From NCBI GenBank assembly GCA_019634575.1, contig JAHCAY010000001.1, forward strand, positions 2,852,001 to 2,916,000: a stretch of DNA of 64,000 bases, given 5' to 3'. Position 1 is the stretch's first letter, and every line of letters begins with the position of its first letter. Both the position numbers and the translations under genes were made by a program. Source of the DNA: Candidatus Didemnitutus sp. GTDB lineage: Bacteria; Verrucomicrobiota; Verrucomicrobiia; Opitutales; Opitutaceae. Below are positions 1 through 8,724 of the stretch, piece after piece. The notes below the pieces were generated by a model, which was not told the origin of the DNA, made no database searches, and saw nothing but the letters and a program-made list of their open reading frames with translations.

Positions 1-11
1 CGGAGGAAGTT

Positions 12-1028
12 TCACTTTCCGGCCTCCGATTTCTCCCGCAGCTGTTTCTCCGCCGCTTCGAGTGTGGCGAGGTCCGCGCGGTCGGCTTCGAGGGCTTCGG
101 TGGCGCGGCGGCGGGTGTCGAATTCCTCGTAGCGGTTTTCGGCGACGTGGCGGGCGTGTTCGTGGCTGACGGAGCCGGCGCTCGCGAGCACGGAGCGCTC
201 GTTGAGCTGGAGGAGGCGGTCGACGTGGGTGCGCCAGTCGGCGAGTTGGAGCGGTTGTTTCTGCAGCGTGCGCAGTTCGCCGAAGTCGAGGAACATGACG
301 ACGAGGCGGTTGAGCACGTCGATCTCGTCGCGGGTGAGGTAGTTCTTGGCCACGATGACGTCGTGTTTGCGCACGCGGGAGCCGCTCCAGGTTTGGAGGG
401 CCATGTTGGGGCGGGCGGGATCGGCGCGGGCGACGATGAGCTCGGCGGCGGTCTGGCGGGTGACGGCGAAGAGCATCTTGTTCTGCACCTCGGCGAAGAA
501 GCGGGTGGCGGCGTCGGGGTCGGCGGCGTAGTCGGTGCTGAGGGCGAAGAGGTCGCGGACTTTTTGGTAGAAGCGTTTCTCGGAGGCGCGGATCTCGCGG
601 ATGCGCGCGAGCAGTTCGTCGAAGTAGTCCCAGCCGCCGGGGTTTTTGAGGCGTTCGTCGTTCAGGACGAAGCCCTTCACGAGGTATTCGGCGAGGTGGG
701 CGGTGGCCCATTGGCGGAATTGGGTGCCGCGGGGGCTTTTGACGCGGTAGCCGACGGCGAGGACGGCCTCGAGGTTGTAGAGCTTGGTGCGGTAGGCCTT
801 GCCGTCGGCGGCAGTGATTAAGGATTCCTTAAGAACTGAAGGTTCCTGCAGTTCACCGTCCTTGAAGATGTTGCGGAGGTGGATGTTGACGTTGGGCACC
901 GAGGTGTCGAACAGGTCGGCGATCTCGGCTTGGGAGAGCCAGACGGAGCCATCCTCGGCGCGCAGGCGGATATCCGGCCGGCCATCGGCGGTGGAGTAGA
1001 GGATGATCTTGGAGCCAGCGGCGGTCAT
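12..1028 (-). CDS. RhuM family protein
   Basis: This 338-aa protein matches the RhuM (virulence RhuM) family. It has the N-terminal segment with WLSQAEIADLFDTSVPNVNIH, a phage-antirepressor/KilA-N-like DNA-binding pattern, followed by the YRTKLYNLEAVLAVGYRVKSPRG region conserved in the family. The C-terminal 60 residues are rich in charged helix and may be coiled coil. RhuM genes are known to sit inside type I restriction-modification loci, and their biochemical role is not settled. The ATG at 1028 overlaps the stop of the upstream gene by ATGA, so it is probably translationally coupled as the fourth gene of this locus. The stop lies only 11 bases from the window edge. Confidence 0.85.
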   Translation of the reverse strand: MTAAGSKIILYSTADGRPDIRLRAEDGSVWLSQAEIADLFDTSVPNVNIHLRNIFKDGELQEPSVLKESLITAADGKAYRTKLYNLEAVLAVGYRVKSPRGTQFRQWATAHLAEYLVKGFVLNDERLKNPGGWDYFDELLARIREIRASEKRFYQKVRDLFALSTDYAADPDAATRFFAEVQNKMLFAVTRQTAAELIVARADPARPNMALQTWSGSRVRKHDVIVAKNYLTRDEIDVLNRLVVMFLDFGELRTLQKQPLQLADWRTHVDRLLQLNERSVLASAGSVSHEHARHVAENRYEEFDTRRRATEALEADRADLATLEAAEKQLREKSEAGK

Positions 1029-1867
1029 CGAGGAATCCCCTGCGAAGGGCCCTTGGGTTTGAGCGTCGGCAGCGGCCGCGCAGACGGAGCGTTTGGCTCG
1101 TCAGGCCCGCGGGATGGCCGAATCGGATTTTGCGGTGGATCCAGCTCTGAGCCGATCGAGTGGTAGACGGCGGGGTTGGGAATGATCTCAGCCAAGCTCA
1201 GCTGGACGGCGTGCGCGTAGCTGATGTGGGCGGCGATGAGGTGCCGGTAAGGTTTCGCGCCGGCCTTGGCCTCTTTCACGACGTCGCCGGCGAAGTCGAG
1301 ATCGTGGCCGAGGAGGTAGCGCTCGAATTGTGCGGCGAAGCGGACGCCGGAGGCTTCGATCGCGGCGGTTCGGGTATGTAGTTCGATGACCAAATCGGTC
1401 GGAACAACCAGAGCCCGAACCGGGTTTCCGCCGGATTTGAGCGGCACCGGCGTCTGAGAGTAGAGCAAAACGTGATGATGCCGGGTGGCCTCGCGATGGC
1501 GCTTCAACTGATCGAATCGGATCTCGGCGTATTTCTCTTTGCCCGATTCCGCGTAGGAGCGCTTGGCCTCGAGGGAGGTGAAACCGATGAGGGTTTTCCC
1601 CGGAGAGAGCGTGAGTTTCACGAGAATTCCGATGTCGCCGTAGATTTTCTCCTCACCGCCGATGAAATCGTAGCAATCGAAGAGCACGCGGGCGCCACCG
1701 ACGGTGGAAATCGCCTGAGTGGCGAACGCGAGTTTCAGCTCGACGAGCAATGCGGCAGTGAGCGGGGGTTCGCGTCGCCACACACCTGTGACGGCGTATT
1801 TCGCCAACGCGTCTTCGACGACTTGCTCGAGCGTTTCGGGAGTGGGTTGGGATGGAACGGTGCTCAT
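1025..1867 (-). CDS. uncharacterised protein in type I R-M locus, possible PD-(D/E)XK nuclease fold
   Basis: This 280-aa protein is not recognised as a named family. The ATG at 1867 overlaps the hsdM stop (ATGA) and its own stop overlaps the RhuM start in the same way, so it is a real coupled cistron. Residues 76-102 contain G-D78-IGILV and, after a predicted strand and turn, TSLE100-A-K102, with FDQLKRH near residue 120. This resembles the D-x(n)-ExK plus trailing Q pattern of PD-(D/E)XK nucleases. The C-terminus is proline-rich and low complexity. An accessory nuclease or restriction-associated factor is the likeliest role, but that is inferred from motif spacing and neighbourhood only. Confidence 0.75.
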   Translation of the reverse strand: MSTVPSQPTPETLEQVVEDALAKYAVTGVWRREPPLTAALLVELKLAFATQAISTVGGARVLFDCYDFIGGEEKIYGDIGILVKLTLSPGKTLIGFTSLEAKRSYAESGKEKYAEIRFDQLKRHREATRHHHVLLYSQTPVPLKSGGNPVRALVVPTDLVIELHTRTAAIEASGVRFAAQFERYLLGHDLDFAGDVVKEAKAGAKPYRHLIAAHISYAHAVQLSLAEIIPNPAVYHSIGSELDPPQNPIRPSRGPDEPNAPSARPLPTLKPKGPSQGIPR

Positions 1868-3351
1868 AGTCCGAGTTCCTTGAGGTAGCTGTCCATTTTC
1901 CGGCGGACGGCGTCGAGGTCGTGTTCGAGGGTGGCGATTTCCTGTTTCACGGCGGCGAGGTCGATCTCGGCTTCCTCCTCGAAGGTGTCCACGTAGCGCG
2001 GGATGTTCAGGTTGTAGTCGTTGTCGGTGATTTCCTGCGGCGTGGCGCGGTAGGCGTATTTTTCGACGGTCTTGAAATCCCGGTAGGTGGCGACGATGCG
2101 GGCGATGTGGTCGTCGGTGAGCCGGTTCTGGTTCTTGTCCTCGGCGTAGTCGCGCGAGGCGTCGATGAAGAGGACGTCGCCGTGGGTCTTGCCCTTGTTG
2201 AAAAGTAGGATGGCGGCGGGGATGCCGGTGCCGAAGAAGAGATTGGCGGGCAGGCCGATGACGGCTTCGAGGAGGTTTTCCTGAATGAGCTTTTGGCGGA
2301 CGCGGCCCTCGGCGGCGCCGCGGAAGAGCACGCCGTGGGGGACGATGACGCCGACGCGGCCGGTGCCGGGGCGGGCGGTCTCGATCATGTGGGTGATGAA
2401 GGCGTAGTCGCCTTTGCTGCGCGGCGGGAGGCCGCGGTGGTAGCGGTTGAACGGGTCGGCGCCGGCGTCTTCGTGGCCCCATTTTTCGAGCGAGAAGGGC
2501 GGGTTCGCGACGACAATGTCGAACTTCAGGAGCCGGTCGCCTTCGACGAGGCGCGGGTGGCGGAGGGTGTCGCCCCACTCGATGCGGAAGCTGTCCATGC
2601 CGTGCAGGAACATGTTCATGCGGCAGAGGGCGTGGGTGGTGCCGTTGGATTCCTGGCCGAAGAGGGCGAAGTCGCGCTCGTCGGCTTCGCGGCCGACCTT
2701 GATGAGCAGGGAGCCGGAGCCGCAGGCGGGGTCGCAGATGGTGTCGCCCTTCTTGGCGGCGAGGAGTTTGGCGAGGAGCGTCGAGACCTGGCCGGGCGTG
2801 TAGAATTCGCCGGCTTTCTTGCCGGCGTCGGAGGCGAATTTTTCCAGGAGGTATTCGTAGACGTTGCCGATGACGTCCTCGGAGCCGACGACGGAAGGGC
2901 GCAGGTCGAGGCGCTCGTCGTTGAAATCCTCGAGGAGGTGCTTAAGGCGCGCGTTGCGGTCCTTGGTCTGGCCGAGCTTGTTTTCGGAGTTGAAGCTGAC
3001 CTCGCGGAAAACGCCTTCGAGTTTGGCCTTGTTGGCTTCCTCGATCTGGTCGAGGGCAATGTCGATGCGCTGGCCGATGTCGGGTGCGTTGCGCTGGGTG
3101 TAGAGGCTGTCGAAGTCGGCTCCGGCCGGCAGAACGAAGCGCTCGCGGGAGAGGCGGCGTTGCACGCGCTCCTCGTCGCCGCCGAACTCGGCGAGGTAGC
3201 GGGCGCGGTGATCTTTCAGGACGTCCGAGACGTATTTCAGGAACAGCATCACGAGGATGTAGTTCTTGTAGTCCGACGGATCGATGACGCCGCGGAAGGT
3301 GTCGCAGGCGCGCCAAGCGACCTCGTTGATTTCGCGTTGGGAAAATTTCAT
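1864..3351 (-). CDS. hsdM: type I restriction-modification DNA methyltransferase subunit
   Basis: HsdM transfers a methyl group from S-adenosylmethionine to adenine N6 in the M2S complex of type I restriction systems. The 495-aa protein has the N-terminal helical HsdM domain (about 5-140), the SAM-binding motif DPACGSG at 207-213 and the catalytic NPPF motif at 283-286, all intact and at usual family length. It follows the specificity gene by 13 bases and overlaps the next gene by ATGA. No hsdR is visible in the window; it could lie to the left of position 1. The intact motifs indicate an active methylase. Confidence 0.95.
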   Translation of the reverse strand: MKFSQREINEVAWRACDTFRGVIDPSDYKNYILVMLFLKYVSDVLKDHRARYLAEFGGDEERVQRRLSRERFVLPAGADFDSLYTQRNAPDIGQRIDIALDQIEEANKAKLEGVFREVSFNSENKLGQTKDRNARLKHLLEDFNDERLDLRPSVVGSEDVIGNVYEYLLEKFASDAGKKAGEFYTPGQVSTLLAKLLAAKKGDTICDPACGSGSLLIKVGREADERDFALFGQESNGTTHALCRMNMFLHGMDSFRIEWGDTLRHPRLVEGDRLLKFDIVVANPPFSLEKWGHEDAGADPFNRYHRGLPPRSKGDYAFITHMIETARPGTGRVGVIVPHGVLFRGAAEGRVRQKLIQENLLEAVIGLPANLFFGTGIPAAILLFNKGKTHGDVLFIDASRDYAEDKNQNRLTDDHIARIVATYRDFKTVEKYAYRATPQEITDNDYNLNIPRYVDTFEEEAEIDLAAVKQEIATLEHDLDAVRRKMDSYLKELGL

Positions 3352-3364
3352 GGGGAACAGCGGG

Positions 3365-3961
3365 TCAGGAAGAGTGGCCGGCGAAAGCGCGGTGATGGAG
3401 GAGTTCGTCGAAATAACGGGAGCGAAGGTCGGCGAGGCGGGCGGAGAGGGCGCGCTCCTCGGCGGTGAGACGGGCGAACTCGACGAGCTTTCGCTGGACG
3501 TCGAGCGGCGGCAGCGGAACGTCGATCTCGGCGAGATCGGTCAGCTGGATCAATTGCACGTGGCTGCCTTTGCGGCGGGTGTCGAAGTAGCGGCGGATCC
3601 GTTCCGAGCGCAGGAACCACGCGACAAAGTGGGGATCGACGGCGGGATCGACCTCCAACACGAAGAATTGCGTGCCGACGATCGCGTTGGAGAAGGGCAG
3701 GTCGTAGGCGGCGGCGGTATTGCGGCCGCCCCGCGCCGCCACGATGACGTGGCCGGCATGGAGGAATTGCTCCGGGGCAACGCGATCGCGCGGCTGGATC
3801 GAAATCACGGACCCTTCTGCGATCGTCCCATCCTCCGACACATCACCAATGCGGATCAGGCGGAGTCGGCCGTTTTCGGAAGGGCGCGCCGAGTCTTGCC
3901 CTCGAAGGGTCACTCCGGCGCGAACGCGACAGAACTGGGAGATGAACGGCACGACAGACAC
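3365..3961 (-). CDS. hsdS: type I restriction specificity subunit, single target-recognition domain
   Basis: The 198-aa product looks like one half of a normal HsdS, which is about 400 aa with two target-recognition domains (TRDs) and two helical spacers. It has a single TRD (about 1-160: GDVSEDGTIAEG, GHVIVAARGG, WFLRSERIRRYF, IPLPPLDVQ-like end VPLPPLDVQRK) and one helical dimerisation segment (161-190: QRKLVEFARLTAEERALSARL). Half-size S subunits can pair as homodimers and then recognise symmetric bipartite sites. It is first in the locus, upstream of hsdM. Truncation of a full-length gene is possible, but no second TRD remnant is seen in the 70 bases upstream. Confidence 0.85.
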   Translation of the reverse strand: MSVVPFISQFCRVRAGVTLRGQDSARPSENGRLRLIRIGDVSEDGTIAEGSVISIQPRDRVAPEQFLHAGHVIVAARGGRNTAAAYDLPFSNAIVGTQFFVLEVDPAVDPHFVAWFLRSERIRRYFDTRRKGSHVQLIQLTDLAEIDVPLPPLDVQRKLVEFARLTAEERALSARLADLRSRYFDELLHHRAFAGHSS

Positions 3962-4030
3962 TCAGTAGTGTCAGTCGTGCGTTGTAAAGCTACAAATCAG
4001 TATTTATGCATCACGAGCACCGCTACTGAT
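3962..4030. promoter_or_regulatory. A+T-rich intergenic segment upstream of the R-M locus
   Basis: This 69-bp gap separates the glyS stop from the hsdS start and is much richer in A+T than its surroundings. It contains an 8-bp inverted repeat, AATCAGTA at 3995-4002 and TACTGATT at 4024-4031. It is the only place for an R-M promoter on the minus strand, unless the locus is read through from glyS. No convincing -35/-10 pair could be assigned. Confidence 0.35.
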
Positions 4031-5665
4031 TCAGTAGACCTGCTCTTCGAGCAGCGCGAAGAGTTCGGCTTCGGTGATGCGTTTCTGGCTCATCGAGTCG
4101 CGCTCGCGGAGAGTGAAGGTGTCGCCGGGCTTTTCGATCGTGTCGAAGTCGATCGTCACGCACCACGGCGTGCCCGCCTCGTCCTGACGGCGGTAACGCT
4201 TACCGATGGCGCCGCCGTCGTCGTATTGCACGGCGTAGCGTTTCTTGAGTTTCGTGTAGAGTGCCTTGGCGCGGCTGGTGAGCGCTTCCTTGTTCTTGAG
4301 CAGCGGGAGCACGGCGACCTTCGTCGGGGCGATGCGCGGGGAGAGGCGGAGCACGGTGCGCTGCTCGACGTTGCCCTTCTCGTCCTTCACGTCCTCGACG
4401 TCGTAGGCGGAGGCGAGCACGGCGAGGAAGATGCGATCAACGCCGACCGCAGGCTCGATGACGTGCGGGACGACTTTGGCCTTCGCGGCTTCGTCGAAGA
4501 ACACCTGCGGCACGCCGGAGAATTTCTGGTGCTGCTGCAGATCGTAGTCGGAGCGCGCGGCGATGCCCCAGAGTTCCTGCACGCCGAACGGATACTTGAA
4601 CATGATGTCCACCGTGCGGCGCGAGTAGAACGCGAGTTTCTCCTTCGGGTGCTCGTGCAGCGAGAGGTGCGACTCGGGCAGGCCGATGGACTTCAACCAG
4701 TCCTGGCACCACTTCAGCCACTCCTCGTGGCAGGCGAGCCAGTCGGCGTCGGGGTGGATGAAGTATTCCATCTCCATCTGCTCGAACTCGCGGGAGCGGA
4801 AGATGAAGTTGCGCGGCGTGATTTCGTTGCGGAACGACTTGCCGATTTGCGCGATGCCGAAGGGGAGCTTCACGCGCGTGGTGTCCACGACGTTCTTGAA
4901 ATCGACAAACATGCCCTGCGCGGTCTCGGGGCGGAGGTAGGCGACCGACGAGGCGTCCTTCAGCGCGCCGACGTTGGTCTCGAACATCATGTTGAAGGCG
5001 CGCGGCGGCGTGAGGCTGCCGGGCTCGCCGGTGGCGGGCGAGGGGATGAGCGGGATCTCCTCGGCGGTCGCTTCGGTGAACTCGCGGATATGGACAGGAC
5101 GTAGTTTGCCGCGAATGCCTAGCTTACGTTTAAGCTTCTCCGCGTTTTCTTGAAGTTCCTCCGCAGTGCGTTCGCTTTCGAGAGCCGAAACATAGCCAAT
5201 GCGAGCGTGTAGGTCGCGTTCTGGCCCGAAGAACACGTTAGCGGCTTTGCTTTCGGACATGAGTCCTTTGTGAAACAGAGCTTCCGCGGCATCGAAGGCC
5301 TCTTTGCTTTCGAACTCCACAACGACCGCCGCGAAAAACAACTGGTCCGCGCGATACCGCTGCTTGCTCGCCTTGCAGTCCACGAGCGGGTCGGTGAAGC
5401 CGGCGACGTGGCCGGAGGCTTCCCAGACCTTCGGGTGCATGATGATCGAGGTCTCGATGCCGACGACGTCGTCGCGGCGGTGCACCATGTCGCGCCACCA
5501 GCACTCGCGGATGTTGCGCTTGAGCTCCACGCCGAGCGGACCGTAGTCGAAGAATCCGTTGAGGCCGCCGTAGATTTCGGACGACTGGTAGATGAAGCCG
5601 CGGCGCTTCGCGAGCGACACGAGGGCTTCCATGAGATTCGGGTTTTCGGTGGAGTTGTTGGACAT
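4031..5665 (-). CDS. glyS: glycine--tRNA ligase (alpha2 type)
   Basis: This enzyme charges tRNA-Gly with glycine. The 544-aa protein is the single-chain homodimeric class II type also found in eukaryotes and Gram-positives, unlike the alpha2beta2 enzyme of E. coli. Motifs seen include [57 protein letters not shown] and an anticodon-binding domain near the C-terminus ([21 protein letters not shown]). The start chosen is the ATG at 5665, giving [10 protein letters not shown]; longer in-frame starts add non-conserved sequence. Residues about 109-188 (5101-5340) are encoded by DNA of about 53% G+C by hand count, clearly below the flanks, and form an insertion between the RYRADQ motif and the catalytic core. 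Confidence 0.95.
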   Translation of the reverse strand: MSNNSTENPNLMEALVSLAKRRGFIYQSSEIYGGLNGFFDYGPLGVELKRNIRECWWRDMVHRRDDVVGIETSIIMHPKVWEASGHVAGFTDPLVDCKASKQRYRADQLFFAAVVVEFESKEAFDAAEALFHKGLMSESKAANVFFGPERDLHARIGYVSALESERTAEELQENAEKLKRKLGIRGKLRPVHIREFTEATAEEIPLIPSPATGEPGSLTPPRAFNMMFETNVGALKDASSVAYLRPETAQGMFVDFKNVVDTTRVKLPFGIAQIGKSFRNEITPRNFIFRSREFEQMEMEYFIHPDADWLACHEEWLKWCQDWLKSIGLPESHLSLHEHPKEKLAFYSRRTVDIMFKYPFGVQELWGIAARSDYDLQQHQKFSGVPQVFFDEAAKAKVVPHVIEPAVGVDRIFLAVLASAYDVEDVKDEKGNVEQRTVLRLSPRIAPTKVAVLPLLKNKEALTSRAKALYTKLKKRYAVQYDDGGAIGKRYRRQDEAGTPWCVTIDFDTIEKPGDTFTLRERDSMSQKRITEAELFALLEEQVY

Positions 5666-5785
5666 GGTTGGATTTCCGCCCTGCACTGGATGTGACGAGC
5701 GGTCGGCCAACAAAGCCGGCGCGCCGAGGGCGGTCAATGCCGCTGTCGGTCAGCGCACGGCGCCAAGCGCACCCCGCGGTCGCGG

Positions 5786-6649
5786 CTACTTTTGCGCGGT
5801 TGCGGTCTGCGCGAGGATTTCGCGGATGGCGGCGATCACGAGATCGGGGCGCTCTTTCTGGATGTAGTGCCCGCTGTCGGGCACGAGGCGGAATTGCGTG
5901 CTCGGCGTGCCGGCGACGAGTTCGCGCTGATGGCGGACTTTGAAGGCCACGAAGGACTCGGACTCGCCCAGTTGCGGGCGTTGGGCGGAGAGCAGGATGG
6001 CCGGGCAACGCGGCGCGGGCGCGGCGTGCCATTGGCGCGAGGTCTCGGGGAGCGAGCGGAATTCGGCTCCGCCGGTCGTGGCGGCTTGGAGCGTGAGGAG
6101 GGTTTGCAGCAGCGCGTATTGCGCGGGCTGCTCGGCTTTCATGTTCGTGGTGTGGTCGGGCGGCGTGGGATCGACCAGCACGAGGCCGGCGACCTCGTCG
6201 GGATGGAGCTTGGCGAAGAGGTGCACGTAGAGCCCGCCGAGCGAGTGGCCGACGAGCACATAGGGCGGATGCAGCCCCTCGGCGCGCAAGCGCTCGCGCA
6301 GCTCCTCGATGGCGCGCGCGCCGCTGCGGTCGCCCAGAGCGGGCAGGCTTACGCCGTAGCCGCGCCGGCTGTAGGTGTAGATGCGCGTGTCGTTCGCGAT
6401 GGCGGGCGCGACTTGGCTCCAGACCGAGGCGCCGTCGCCCAAGCCCGCTTCGAAGACCACGGTCGGGCGGCCGGTGTCGCGGCCCGCCGTGCCGGAGCAG
6501 GAGTCGGCTGCGGCACTGCCGGCGGTGGCGGTTTGGCAGCCGCCCAGAGCGAATACGAGCAGCGCAACGCCGCCAAGAAAGAGGCCGCGCGACACGCCGG
6601 CGCGGGTGAAGGGAACGCCGGCGACGGACGCCGCGGAGGAACGATTCAT
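5786..6649 (-). CDS. alpha/beta-hydrolase lipoprotein
   Basis: This 287-aa protein begins with a lipoprotein signal peptide ending in the lipobox LGGC (Cys near residue 38), so it should be anchored in a membrane facing the periplasm. The mature part is an alpha/beta-hydrolase: oxyanion region FEAGLGDGASVW, nucleophile elbow GHSLGG, acid region LVLVDPTPPDHT and catalytic His in PDSGHYIQKE. The substrate cannot be read from the sequence; esterase or lipase-like activity is likely. The ATG at 6649 was chosen because it gives the complete signal peptide. It lies upstream of glyS on the same strand with 120 bases between them. Confidence 0.85.
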   Translation of the reverse strand: MNRSSAASVAGVPFTRAGVSRGLFLGGVALLVFALGGCQTATAGSAAADSCSGTAGRDTGRPTVVFEAGLGDGASVWSQVAPAIANDTRIYTYSRRGYGVSLPALGDRSGARAIEELRERLRAEGLHPPYVLVGHSLGGLYVHLFAKLHPDEVAGLVLVDPTPPDHTTNMKAEQPAQYALLQTLLTLQAATTGGAEFRSLPETSRQWHAAPAPRCPAILLSAQRPQLGESESFVAFKVRHQRELVAGTPSTQFRLVPDSGHYIQKERPDLVIAAIREILAQTATAQK

Positions 6650-6808
6650 AGCTGGTGGTGTAGGACTCGCTGCGACCCGCTCCTCCGTGAAAGGTTGCGT
6701 GAAGAAACGCACGCGTTCGCGCGGGTCGCGCCGATCGGCGCGTGGCCCCGATAGTCGAGACGAGTGCCGCGATTTTTGCGTGAAGGATCGGGCACCGGGC
6801 ACGGCGCG

Positions 6809-7696
6809 CTAATTTTTCTTCGGAGCGGGCTGCGTCGAGCTGCCGGAGCGGTCGCGCGCTTCCGAGGAGGAGCTGCTGAGGTATTCGACGACCTGCAATT
6901 CGCCGTAATGCACTGTGCCGCGCGGGCCGAGCGGGGTGACGGTGCGCACGGGGCGCGGCGTTTCGCGGCCGAGGTGTGGACCGGCGATGGCGAGCATGGC
7001 GGGCAACACGTCGGGCAGCGTCACGCCGTTGGTCGGGCAGGCGATGCGGGTGATCCAGAGGTGGTCGAGCGTCACGGTCGGGTTGCGCTCCATCGCGGCG
7101 AGGTCGTAGGCGGTGACGACGGCGATGTAGTAGCTGTCGGCGCCGGCGGCGTAGAAATCCCGCGCCTCGTGATCCATCAGCCGCATGGAGAAAGAGGACG
7201 GCATCAGGCTGCCGTTGTAGTTATCCTTCGTGATGCCGAGCTTCTCGCCGCCGAGGAAGCGGACGATCTGCTGGCGGTTCATTTGCGCACTCGGGAAGCC
7301 GAGTTTCATCGACGGGCGGATGTCGGCGTTGAGCGTGCCCCAGGCGAACACGAGCACGAGCGTGGGCGGCGGAGTTTTGTCGGAGGCGGGGAGGTAGCCG
7401 AGTTTGGCGAGTTCGCGGGCGATGATCTGCACGGCGACGTCATCCGGCGGCGTGGGGTCGCCGGCGATGGCGGCGCCGATGTCGCGGTGGCCGAGGCTGA
7501 CGGCGCGGTAATACTGCGGCTGTTGCGGCGTGGGTGACGGGTAGGCGCGGCCGCTCTCCGTCATGTCGGTGACGGTGTAGATATCGAGCGCGCGCGGCCC
7601 GTGGAGAAAATCGAACGGGCCCGCGTGCGCCGCCGGCGCGAGGGCGAGGGAGAGCAGAGCGAGATTCGCGACGAGGAGTTGGGGCAGGCGGGTCAT
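6809..7696 (-). CDS. secreted protein of unknown function, tandem paralog 1
   Basis: This 295-aa protein has a signal peptide (MTRLPQLLVANLALLSLALAPAAHA). It shares clear full-length similarity with the gene just upstream: common segments include VTDMT, QYYxxVSLGxRDxGA, ELAKxGYLPA, PPPTLVLxxxWGTLN, QIVRFLGG, LAIAGPHxGRET and the end GELQxVEYL. No catalytic motif of a known enzyme was recognised. The last 20 residues are serine-rich and probably disordered. Only 9 bases separate it from paralog 2, so the two are co-transcribed. A periplasmic or surface role is inferred from the signal peptide. Confidence 0.8.
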   Translation of the reverse strand: MTRLPQLLVANLALLSLALAPAAHAGPFDFLHGPRALDIYTVTDMTESGRAYPSPTPQQPQYYRAVSLGHRDIGAAIAGDPTPPDDVAVQIIARELAKLGYLPASDKTPPPTLVLVFAWGTLNADIRPSMKLGFPSAQMNRQQIVRFLGGEKLGITKDNYNGSLMPSSFSMRLMDHEARDFYAAGADSYYIAVVTAYDLAAMERNPTVTLDHLWITRIACPTNGVTLPDVLPAMLAIAGPHLGRETPRPVRTVTPLGPRGTVHYGELQVVEYLSSSSSEARDRSGSSTQPAPKKN

Positions 7697-7705
7697 GGGG
7701 TGTTT

Positions 7706-8560
7706 TCAGCGTTTCGGTTTCCGGGCGTCCTTGGAGCGGTCGAGCACTTCGAGCGGCGCGTTGCCGAGGTATTCGACGAGCTGCAACTCGCCGAGCTTCA
7801 CGTTCGGTTTGAATTTCTCGGAGGCCGACATCCAGACGGGCCGCTCGGTCTCGCGGCCGAAATGCGGGCCGGCGATTGCGAGCATGGTGGGCATCGACTC
7901 GCCGAGGACGAAGCCGAGCGACGGTGTGGCGATGCGCGTCATCCAGAGCAGGCGCTTCTGTTTGTCCTTCAGCGCGTGGAGATCGTAGGCTCTGACGACG
8001 ATGATGTAGAAATCTTCCTGCGAAATCTCGTAGAGGTTCCGGGCGTCGTAGCTCATCGTCATCAGGCCGGTGACGGGCGTGGTGAGCGGGTCGAAGAAGT
8101 CCCGGGTGAAGCCGACCTTGGCGCCGCCGAGGAAGCGGACGATTTGCGGGCGGTTGCGGATGACGCCCGGAGCATCGGGGTCGGTTGGCAGGACGTCGCT
8201 GTTGAGCGTGCCCCAGGTGTAGGCGAGGACTAGCGTGGGCGGCGGGGATTTGGGCGTGGCGGGCAGGTAGCCTTGCTTGGCGAGTTCCGTCGCGATGAAG
8301 CGCAGGGCGTCGTGGGTCGGCGGCTCCTTGATGCCGCCCATGGGGGCGCCGAGATCGCGGAAGCCGAGGCTGACGCCGACGTAGTATTGCGGGTGCTCTT
8401 TCGAGGCGGCGGCGATTTTTTTGCCGGCCGGCGTCATGTCGGTGACGGTGATGACCTCGAGATCGCGCTGGCCGAGGAGCAAATCGAAGAAGCCGCGAGC
8501 GCGCAGCTCGCCGCCGGCGAACAACAGGACCGCGACAGAGACAGGCCGGACCCAATGCAT
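7706..8560 (-). CDS. secreted protein of unknown function, tandem paralog 2
   Basis: This 284-aa secreted protein is the upstream member of a duplicated pair with the gene at 6809-7696. The start at 8560 (MHWVRPVSVAVLLFAGG) gives a short signal peptide; an in-frame ATG at 8614 would add 18 non-hydrophobic residues and is less likely. It shares the conserved blocks VTDMTPAGKK, PPPTLVLAYTWGTLNSD, QIVRFLGG and AGPHFGRETERPV with its partner. It is divergent from the TonB-domain gene at 8725, with a 164-bp shared upstream region. No function is assigned. Confidence 0.8.
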   Translation of the reverse strand: MHWVRPVSVAVLLFAGGELRARGFFDLLLGQRDLEVITVTDMTPAGKKIAAASKEHPQYYVGVSLGFRDLGAPMGGIKEPPTHDALRFIATELAKQGYLPATPKSPPPTLVLAYTWGTLNSDVLPTDPDAPGVIRNRPQIVRFLGGAKVGFTRDFFDPLTTPVTGLMTMSYDARNLYEISQEDFYIIVVRAYDLHALKDKQKRLLWMTRIATPSLGFVLGESMPTMLAIAGPHFGRETERPVWMSASEKFKPNVKLGELQLVEYLGNAPLEVLDRSKDARKPKR

Positions 8561-8724
8561 GGCTGGAGAAAGTTGACGGCGGCGATCTTCCTCCGGTTTC
8601 GCGGGCGACGCCATCCTGAAGACGCGGCAGAGCGAGCGTCGTGCGGCGCGCGTTTTCGGCGGGAGCTTGCCAGCGCCGCGCGGGTGCCGCTACGGTTCGG
8701 GCGCGCTTTGGGCCAGGCGCGCGC

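Noticed and set aside
2293-3468. Long open frame (391 codons) antisense to hsdM
   Set aside because: Its translation is rich in Gly, Val, Ala, Asp and Glu with no domain, and hsdM on the other strand has all motifs. Long antisense frames are a by-product of the high G+C third codon position.
12-3961. Prophage or genomic island at the left end
   Set aside because: RhuM has a phage-like N-terminus, but there is no integrase, attachment site or phage gene, and glyS next to it is a housekeeping gene.
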